Position numbers and translations under genes: made by a program
Shown: piece after piece, positions 19,652 through 30,500 of the stretch
Layout: each line of letters begins with the position of its first letter
Position numbering within the stretch: position 1 is the stretch's first letter
Origin: Sipunculus nudus
Taxonomy: Eukaryota; Annelida; Sipuncula; Golfingiida; Sipunculidae
Direction of reading: 5' to 3'
Length of the DNA stretch: 64,000 bases
Assembly (NCBI GenBank): GCA_026874595.1
Contig: CM049322.1
Span: forward strand, 23,283,400-23,347,399
The notes under the pieces: generated by a model
Told to the model about the DNA's origin: nothing
The model's database searches: none
Seen by the model: the letters and a program-made list of their open reading frames with translations, nothing else

Positions 19652-21530
19652 GTAAGTGATTCAAAGAAAGCAATGTCTACATTAATCAAACGTAAAGCTG
19701 TTATTTCTGTGTTATTAAGAGCGAATATCCATAAATCTGTAAAGGATAAAGGTATCAAATGCTTGGAGTTAAAGACCTCAATTATCTTACAGTTTTGCAC
19801 GATACTGTTTTCAACTTCTAACGCCGTTTAATTTATCATTAACTATCGAACTTCAAACACAGTTAAACTCCTTCTGGCTAACATTAAAATCGATTCTGAT
19901 TCCACACGACCCAAAACTTATTTCATATCAAACAATGACGTAATACTTCTAGATACATTGTAATTCAACAGACCTCCCGTTAGACCTTACACCCCGGGAC
20001 CCCTCTGGAACTTTCTCGACTTTTGCCTACATGTAAACAACTCTCTAACAAGTCTAGCTCTAAAACAAACAATAAATAATGTTTATTTATGCGAAATATG
20101 AAAAAAAGCATAAAGCATTAAACGTGTCATTGAACAAGGCCACCCTATATATACGTACAGTAAATAACAACAACAAAAAATTACGTATCCTTGACAACTT
20201 TACTACAACTTTTTCGACACACTGAAGTCAACCTAAACTCAGATATATATGTGTGTGTGTGTGTGTGTGTGTCTTCACTTTTCTATTACAGAGGTGTTTC
20301 GGTTACGACGACGGGAGGCAGCACGAGCGGAGGAGGCCGGACGTAAGACATCAAACTTTATATTTTATCTAAAACAAAGGTTTAACCCTCATATCTTTAT
20401 TAAGGTATACCTTCCTGTATATCGGATAGACGTCATAAACAAAAAAAATCTTTTTTAACTTCAATGGTTACAAGGCGTTAATACTTTTTTGGAACACGTG
20501 TTTCAGTATTATCATGACATATGCAGTTCACTTGTAATGTTCTATGTTTACCATTTTGATGATATAGTTATCGACGGAGACCGAAATGAAGCTGAAGAGA
20601 GGCACAGGGAAGGTTAGTCCATACTATAAGCAGTGGTTCCGTTCAAACACCATGTTACAACTTATCTAGCCGACTTATCTTTTCATAACGGTTTTGCTAA
20701 ATGATATCATGGGCTTTATGATGGGTCTTCACGTTGACACACCCAGCAGTGAGTTTATTTTTATTATTTTAATAAAGACGACTAAGACGACTATTAAAAA
20801 ATTACGAAGCTCGTTGATTCATTTCGTTACATGCATATAAAACTGCATCATGTAGAATTTTCTGGTTCTCTGTCGTTTTTATTATAGAAATCCTACAAGT
20901 GCGACGGGAGAAGGAAAGGTTGGAAGAAGGTTTGTTAAACACACACAAATCACACACACACTATTACACACCCTACGGATTTCAGTCTTGCAGAATTTAA
21001 TAAAATACGAAATCGATTGTTATTATGACAAGATTAACCCGTGTCCACGTAATTGTGAAACCCACTCAATTTGGAGCAAAGGTTTTTACTTGTTGTTGGT
21101 TTCTGAAGCGACCATTTTGTCTGTAATTTAATAACCAGATTGCCTCAAAACTGGTTTTCATCGCCGACCTTTTAACTGAAAGACAGATTCAAAACGTCTA
21201 GGCATGCAAGTTTTATCAAGCCTATAAGTTCACTAGCATATTTATCATGTATGGTCTAAGTTAACTAGAATATTTATCACGAAATGTCTAAGTTCACCGG
21301 CCTATTTATCATGTATGGTTTAAGTTCACTTATTTATAAAGTATGGTTTAAGTTCACTTGCCTATTTATCATGTTTAGTCTAAATACTACATTAAATCTA
21401 GCGATAACATCAGCGGTAACTTTGGCAAACCTTGAAGCATCGTCAATTGTCTTGCAACAGAGCAGTACAACTCTAAATTATGCATGGACAAAAGTCAATA
21501 GAATTTTTTTCCAGCGCTGTACTTCCCTGC

Positions 21531-21583
<53 letters not shown>

Positions 21584-24500
21584 AGTAGAACAACCAGGGA
21601 ATGATAATGTTGTCTATAGATCTAGAACGCCTACCGACTAGTAACCAGACAAATCTGTTATCAACTTTTACAAGCAATATCACCCTTGTTCTGTATGGCT
21701 CAAAATTATGAACTTACAAAATTTATCAAAATAATTAAACTGTTGCATATTGTTACGTAAACACTTTGCTTAAGGGAAAATATTGGGCCGATCTCTGGTC
21801 TGAAACCATGTCCGTGGCTCACCTGTTCAGCTTTAAAACTTCTCTGCCAGAAAAGCAAGCTGGACAGTACAGTCATCTTCTATATATATCCAGTAACAAT
21901 AAAATAACGAATGTAACAAAAAAAAACCTTACATTGATATGTTTGGGTAAAATAAGAACACCTATCACGGCCTTACACTATGTAAATTCTACATGACTGT
22001 GCTCTATAAAGATAAAGATATTTTGTGAAATTTACCTATTACTACGTTAAAACGTTTAGTATGTCCCTGATCAAGGTAAGTTTGTGTCTGTTATTTTCAT
22101 TTATTGCCTGATTCTTGCTACAATACATAACTGGACAGTAGTGGGTAAAGATATTTGTCAAAAGGTTTTAAATCTGTTCTGTCATTTCATATTAACATCA
22201 TACTTGATTGATTGTATTTGTGTTTTCGCTGATAAAAGATACAAATTGCTGGCGTACAAACCATTGAAAAATCAATAGTAATGCATCTATATATCTTTCG
22301 TGTTCTTCCAGAAATCCAGACACTGAAACAAGAAGCAACACGAAAGCGAGAAATTGGTTGGTAACATTTTAAAATATTGTACTCAGCAATAAAGTGCTTG
22401 TAAAGTGTCTGACTTTACGATCACTAAGTTAAAGGCATAATAATTCGAGGTGTACTTTGTTCATTTGCCAAAGTTGTGGTGTCGTGGACAATTTCCAGGT
22501 GAAAAGTTCTGGGGATGGGATTACCGGGACACCGGAAGTAGTCTAAGTTTTGAATAGAAAGAAATGGTGTAAACCACTTGTGTGTGTTGCTTACTTGCTT
22601 TACTACACCTTACTACTATATTACACCCTTGCATCATAATACTTGGCGACGAAGATGGCAGAAGCTACATCCTTCCTACAGCCACCCGACCCATTTCTAG
22701 TGGCTCCAGGTCAGCCGCATGTGCCGTGGGCTAGATGGAAACGGACTTTCCTAAACTACATGGACGCGTCTGGCTACACGGAATTCTCAGAGGTGAGACA
22801 AAAAGCCATATTACTCCATTGCCTGGGCACTGAAGGCCAGAGAATATATTTCGCTACAGTTTCGAATCAGGAACATTCCGAATCCAGATTTAACCAGATG
22901 CTTACTAAACTCGACAAGTTACATGGACAGCTAAATATCGCAGGGGAGCGCAGTAAATTTCGAGCCAGGCGTCAACACCAAGGAGAAACTATATCCGAGT
23001 ATGTTGCCACCTTGCGTGAGCTCGCCGCCCCTTGTGATTTCAAGGCTTTTGAGGACGAGATGATCAGAGACCAATTGACAGAGCATACATCACATCAGCG
23101 GATTCGTGAAAAGCTAACTAGCAAGACCTATACTTTGCAGCAAGCCGTCCAATTATCTAAAGAAATTGAAGATGGAATAATTGTGGCTAAATAAATACAT
23201 CGGCGCAGCACTGCTGCTGAATCGGTCCACTTCACAAAACCCAGATTTGATAACAAGCGTCGGCCTACAGCCGTGAAACCAGCCTTCGGATCCAGAGATT
23301 CTCAACAGAAACCTGCTAGATCATGCTACAGATGTGGTTCTGTCAAACATCTTGCAAATGATGCTAACTGCCCCGCTAAAGCTGCACAGTGTCATAGTTG
23401 CCAAAAGGTAGGTCACTATGCCAAGGTATGTATGTCACAAGGCAGAGTAGGAACTATTCATGCTGAGCCTATACCAGACAGTGAACAGACTGATGATACA
23501 CCAGAAACTGAATTTGCTCCTTCTGTTAATTCTGCTGTACTGAAAATTGATACTGGTGTTACAGATAATAGTAAACACATACATGCCAAAGTTCATATCA
23601 ACAACATTCCACTTACTATGATCATCGATACAGGTGCTACAGTTTCATTGATTGATCAGGATACATACATGAATAATTTTGCAACTTGCCCTCTTAAACC
23701 CTGTGATATCAGGCTAACAACATTCGACAATCGTTACATTAACACAATAGGCTACTTTACTGCTACTTTCGTGCTGTGAACAAACAGATAGTGCCCATGC
23801 CCAACATTGAAACTCTTATGGCCTGTATACACAGTGCAAACTATATTACAAAACTGGACCTAAATTCTGCTTACCACCAACTGACTTTACATCCAGAATC
23901 ACGTGAACTGACCACATTCTCAGTACCAGGTGGCGTATACAGATATGTCAAATCTCCATATGGACTTGCAGATTTGCCAGGTTCATTCCAGAAAATGATG
24001 GACATAATCTGTGCTGATTGTGAGGGTACACTAAAGTATTTAGATGATGTAATCATCACAGCAGATACCAGTGAAGAACATGACATCAGACTCCGGAAGG
24101 TTCTCCAGAAATTTTCGAATGCTGGTTTGACTTTAAACAGCGAAAAATGTATTTACAAAGTCAACAAACTAGATTGGCTAGGAGTAACCATTTGCAGTTC
24201 TGGCATTGAAATGTCACAAACTAACACTGCAGCACTTGTTAACATACACCCACCCAATGATATACAGGAATTACGCAGTATCCTGGGACTATTTCAGTAC
24301 TATTCAAAGTTCATACCTGATTTCGCCACTATTGTGATGCCACTGAGAACACTCCTCAGAGGCAACAATAACCAAGAATTCCATTGGGAGGAGACACATC
24401 AAGATGCGTTTGATCAGGTGAAACAGCTCCTTGTCAGTCCAACTGTTCTTGCCTTCTACAGACCGGAAGCTGAAACCTTTGTTACTTGCGACGCTTCAAA

Positions 24501-27500
24501 GAAAGGTTTGGGTGCTGAACTGTCACAGTTACAACCTGACAATACTATACGCCCAGTTGCATTCATCTCCAGATCACTCTCTGATGCAGAAAAGAAATAC
24601 AGTATTGGTGAATTGGAAGCCCTCGCATCCATCTACGCCGTAGAACAATGGGACAGATATCTTCGTGGTAAACGATTCACCTTAAAGACTGACCACCGAA
24701 GCCTAGTCACATTACTGCAACAATCACAGAGTTCGGGAATGAAACCGCTCCGGCTCTCCAGGTGGGCTGCTCGCTTACTTACCTATGATTTTGTTGTAAA
24801 ATACACCAAAGGTTCTTCCAACTGTGTGGCCGACACACTTTCACGCCTGCCAACCAGCTCTCCAGAACATGCAGACATAGATGATGAATCTGCTGTATAC
24901 ACCGTCATGTCTAGCATTCTACCAAGCGACATACTAACTGCCGAATCACTTGCTCAAGCCACACTTACTGATGATGTACATTCCCTTGTTCTACGTTATG
25001 TACAAAATGGATGGCCTGACAAGAAAGATGTACAGCAAGAACTGCTATCATACTACCACATTCGTGACGAACTCTTCATATGGAATACAACCTGCTTAGG
25101 ACGTGGAGATCGTGCTCTCATACCACTCAGCTTACAGCCTTCAGTACTCCAGACAGCCCATACTAAAGCGCATATGGGAATTGTAAAGCTGAAACAAAAA
25201 CTCCGACAGTCAGTTTATTGGCCCAACATGGACTCCGATGCAGAAGCCGCAGTGCATGATTGTGTTTTCTGCCAAAACAGTGACAAAACACACAACACTA
25301 CAAAAGCACCTCTCAAACCACGTGATTTGCCACACGGACAATTGCAAGATCTAGGCATCGATATCATGGGACCATTCACAACTGCACCGCAGGGATTTCA
25401 CTACTTGATTGTGCTGAAGGACTACTACTCTAAATGGCCCGAGGTACTTGCTACGGATGATATAACCAGTGCTCGCGTTATCAACTTTCTTCAGTCGCAG
25501 TTTTCTACATGGGGACAACCTTTATCTATTACCACAGACAATGGACCACAATTTGTGAGTGATGATTTCACACAGTTCTTAACATCACATACGATTTAAC
25601 ACATTCGCACTCCTGTTTACCATCCACAAGCAAATAGAGCAACAGAACGACTTAACCGTACAGTCAAACAACTCTTGCAAACCAATTTGCTAGCAGGCAA
25701 ATCATGGTCCACAGCCTTACGTGATACACTTGAATGTTTTCGATCAACCCCTCATGCAACTACCCAGATAACACCTCACTTCCTCATGACGGGGAGAGAG
25801 ATGAGAGATGTCATCAGTGTTCTCAAACCAAATCCACCCGAGATAGTGCAAAGTGTAAGAGAGACTGTAAAAGAGAAACAAGCTAAAATGAAAAGGCGAC
25901 TATGACATCAAGAATCGTGTTAAAACTACCACAATTACCGCAGGAGACTATGTGCGCATACATTTGCCAAACAAAAGCCATAAGCTTGAATTAGCCTATT
26001 CTGAACCGCGTTTAGTTGTTAAGGTACAGGGGGATATTTGCACATTAGAAAATGGCTCGCGATGGCATACCAACCGGTTAGTTAAAGTGCGTAAACCCGA
26101 TCATTCTGAACCAGAGGACTTTGAGATAGATACTCCGTGTGCTACACCAAGACCAGTTCGATCCCAGAGAACTACCCGAGGAACTTTACCAGCTCGCTTT
26201 AAAAATTTTGTGATGCGTTAATACGGACTGTAATTCTTTTATAAGTGCGGGACATCATAATAAAAGTAAAAGTCTGCATATTGATTCTGCGGAGTGGAAG
26301 AACATGTATACCGATGAACGTTGGACAAATTGAGGGCCTCTTTGATTTCTGAGCCACTGTACTCGCCTTGATTGTTAGATACTGTAAAACATGATGAAAA
26401 TGCGTTTGTTCTTTGTGGTCAAGATGAATTGTTGTATTCCTAGTATGGGTCATGAGAGCTTGGATCTGATAAAAACAAATATTAAATACTTAGTTTACTT
26501 CAGTGTATGTGTCAAAATGGTATTCGGTAAGTCAGTCCTGTATTATGCCTTCGATGTAGGGCCTGGTTATGGCCTTCATACTTCGGACATCAGAAAATGC
26601 ATATATGTATCTTTAAAACATGCGCATTTTATTCGTATATATTCACCTTGAAGACATTCAGAAGGTGATAATGGAAGAATCGAAAAAGCGAAACACTTCT
26701 TAGTAACCTTACAAACATGATACATGCTATGATAGAATTCATTTAATAAGCACAGAAATAATAAACATTTCTTTGTTCTGATACAAATGGATAAGAAATT
26801 AGATGCGTCTTAAGAGAACCAAGGTTTGTACATGATTAGATAGTGTCCTGCATCAAAATCCTACTAAGAGAACAAAGCTAATTAAAAAAAATTACCGGTA
26901 GTCTGATTTACTTCATATTAGATAACCAGTTGTAACTTGATAACAAAAAAATGTTATTTTACAAAGATAGAAAGTATATATAGGGAATATATCACGGGAA
27001 TAGTTACAAGGACTAAATTAAGTGCGGTTGTTTTGCCACCTGGGAGCAGAATAATACAGCTCTGTTGATATTAGTATGTATTGTATTTTCTTGCTTCCTA
27101 AAGACTAAAATATATGACTCAAATTATTCTGATTGTCAAATTTGTTTATCTGTCGTTTTGTTAAAGAAATCGGAGAAGTGCGACGGGAGAAGGAACGGTT
27201 GGAGGAAGGTTTGTTTACACACACATACATACACACACACACATATATATAGAAGGTTTATGTCATTTGGTTTATGTCAGGGTTTATGCCATTTTGTCAT
27301 GAAATATCGGCTCTAATTTCAATCATAATTGCAAATATGTTATTAAAAAAAGTGTGACACAAAGACCTAACATGAATGAATTTGAGTCTTTAAGAATTTA
27401 ATTAAATATGGAATATACTTAAATATGACATGATTCTACCGTATCCAAGACATCATGAAACCAACTCATTTCGGTGCTAAGGCGTTTTTTGTTTTTCATA

Positions 27501-30500
27501 TCCGAAGCGAGAATTCCTTCAAAATTGGTTTCTTATCGCCTCCCCTTTAACTAAAAGAAACACTCGGAACGTCAAGGCATGCAGGTTCTTTCTATTAAAT
27601 GATAGTTCGGTCCATTCACTAGCCTACTTGCCAGGTATGGTTTCAGTCTGGCTACAATAAATAACTGGACAGGGTTGGGAAACGATATTTGTCAAAAGTC
27701 AACCAAGATTTTAAATCTTTTCTTTCATTTCATATTAATATCATAATTGAGGGATTCTTTTTGTTTCCTTGATAACAGTGACAATTGCTGGCATACAAAC
27801 CTTTGAAAACCAATAATACATATATCTATATGTCTTTCTTGTTCTTCCAGAAATCCAGACCATAAAACGAGAAGCAACAAGAAAGCGAGAAATTGGTTGG
27901 TTAAATTATAAAATATTGTACTCAGCAATAAAGTGCTTTTAAAGTGTCTGACTTAACGATCACTATGTGAAATGCAGTTTGTTTGCCACATAATAATTTT
28001 AGGTGTACTTAGTTCAGTTGCCAAAGTAGAAGTCTGCCTGTTGCTCCAATAGAGTGGAAGTACTTGTATACCGATGAACGTTGGACAAATTGAGGGCCGC
28101 TTTGATTTCTGAGCCACTGTACTCGCCTTGATTGTTAGATACTGTAAAACATTATGAAAATGCGTTTGTTCTTTGTGGTCAAGATGAATTGTTGTATACC
28201 TTGTATGTGTCATGAAAGCTCGGATCTGATTAAAACAAAGATAAAATACTTTGTATACTTCAGTGTATGTGATAAATTGGGATTTGGTAAGTCGGTTCTG
28301 TATTATGCCTTTGATGTTGGGCCTGGTTATGGCCTTCATACTTCGGACATCAGAAAATGCATATATGTATCTTTAAAACATGCGCATTTTATTCGTTTAT
28401 ATTTACCTTGTAGAAATTCAGAAGGTGATAATGGAAGAATCGAAAAAGCGAAACGCTGGTTAGTAATCTTACAAAAAATTATACATGCTATGATAGAATT
28501 CATTTATTAAGCGCAGACTTATATAATTCTACTTGCTGATCCAGAGGGTTAGATTTTATATGTAGGTTCTTAAAAGAATCATCATAACCAAGGTTTGTAC
28601 ATGCCCTGAAAGTGTCCTGCATTGCATTCCAGCAAAAAGAACAAAATTAATACAAAAAGATTAACCGGTAGTCTCATTTTCTTCATATTAGATAATCAGT
28701 TGTTACTTCATAACAATTAAAATGTTATTTCACAAAGATAGAAAGTATATATAGGGATTATATCCCGGGAATAGTTATAAGGACTATATTAAGTGCGGTT
28801 GTCGTGCCATCTGAGAACAGAACAATACAGCTGTAAATTAAACAAAATGTCAGTTGGATTTTTGCATGAATTGCTCCTTTTCCTTGCTCCCTAAGCTAAA
28901 AGATATGACTTTAACAACTTTGATTGCCAGTTATTTTAACAAAGTATACATGTATTACTGTTTTCGGTGACAAGATATTAATCTAGGTATTTATATATAA
29001 TGACTTTTGTGTCTGGTCAAAACAAAGATAATATGTACAATGGGATGAAAATCATTTCATTGTTATTTATGTATATTGGCTCAGACTTCCGCTTGGCGCG
29101 GTTTGTTCTAATTGACCTTTTGAATGTTCATGCATCCTTTACAATTACATATATTTATTTTCTTATTAGAAATTCACAACATGAGAATGGAAGAATCGAA
29201 AAAACTCGACAGTGGTAAGCAGTTTTTATAAAAAGTAACGGTAACGAGAACACAGTTAATGCGGAAAGAAATCCACCAATGGTTTAATGTACGACTGTTT
29301 TAAATTGATTGTTTTTTTACGACTGTTTTAATCTGATTCCCTCTTCAGTAAAAAAACCTTTATTATGATTATCGGATACAATTTCTAATGTTTTTACGGA
29401 CAACCGTTAGTAAATTAAAAGTAAATTAAGCTCTAAATTGAAAAACCCACCCGATGGTAATTTTAATTCACGATCTGTATACTCATGTGCTAACATGTGT
29501 AAATTAATACAAAGTTCTTTTACAGCGGTAACCGCTGCAAGAAAGGCCGAGCAAAGGGAATGGATCCAAGGTAACTTAGCAACCAGTGCAGAACATTAGC
29601 CCCAGAAACAAATGAAACCCATTCTGATGATCGTTCTTAATATGCACTGCCATCTTTCTTAACGTGACGTCTCTGTGGCACATGCATGTACATATCAGTT
29701 TATTTAAATCACCATTTATTCTGCCTGTTGTATATCACTATAATATTGTGCTTTTTTATTTTACGTAGTCATGGAGAAAATTCTACATAAAGGTAATTGA
29801 CAAACCTAATCTGATCTTTCTGAATCATTTCAGGTAGGAAATTCAAAGTAACCGAATCCGCAATTTGTTTTATAATTTTACAGACATTTGGTTATAGCCG
29901 CAAATGGATTCAAAGATATCTAATAAACACTACATGATTTATAGGAGGCAGTGGCTGGAAGCACTTACTGTTTGTATCTGATGAAGGATACTGTGGACTT
30001 GTAAAACAATATATACCATTGTGTTTGTTGAAGTTGGACGAGAAAACATCGCTAGGCCAACATCAGTGGAATTAAGAGAAAAGGGAAATGCTTATTTTAC
30101 CTTGGTGGACAAAGCTATTGATGACAATGATAAATTGTACTTCCTGGACCTAGCTGTTACATCGTACAAGGAGGCACTTGATCACAGCTCAGATAAAAGG
30201 GATTCTGTATCAGCTTTGAAAAATATTGCAAACGCTACATGGAAGAAGGCTACGATTAGGATGAAAAACTGTCGAGAGAAAAAGGTAAATGCTTTTGAGT
30301 GAAGTTAAAAGTAACGGATACATGTTATTCAACACGGTTAAAGCCAGGGAAATGTGTAATAGGACTAAAATTCTACAACAGGTCAATAGGCAAGCAAGTA
30401 CCTATCCGTCATCAGTGCGTCTGTTTCAGTCAGGTGTGAAACAGATCATAATATATGCATATTATATACATATGTATGTATGCTTATGGTCAAGCACTAT

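Larger units (their letters stand above)
22475..26262 (+). mobile_element. Gypsy 1: damaged Ty3/gypsy element in a gene 2 intron
   Basis: Target duplications AAAGT lie at 22470-22474 and 26263-26267; the empty site in block B reads CCAAAGTAGAAGTCTGC. The 5' LTR (22475-22641) ends CATCATAATA, and only these last 10 bases of a 3' LTR remain before the right duplication. Inside are Gag, zinc knuckles, protease, RT, RNase H and integrase, in Ty3/gypsy order. Defects are an in-frame stop in Gag, a deletion between protease and RT, a stop in integrase and a later frameshift. Confidence 0.85.
20860..28860 (+). repeat. Tandem duplication carrying three small exons (blocks A and B)
   Basis: Block A (20860-22474 plus 26268-27050) and block B (27150-28860) match in exons and introns. 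Examples are CTACAATA(C/A)ATAACTGGAC, CACTGTACTCGCCTTGATTG at about 26355 and 28115, and the shared AAGTGCGGTTGT at about 27019 and 28791. Only block A holds gypsy 1, so the element came after the duplication or entered one copy only. Confidence 0.8.

Noticed and set aside
26391-28510. Paired frames of 86 and 118 residues (MKMRLFFVVKMN...)
   Set aside because: They lie in duplicated introns of gene 2 and overlap a spliced 45-base exon in another frame.
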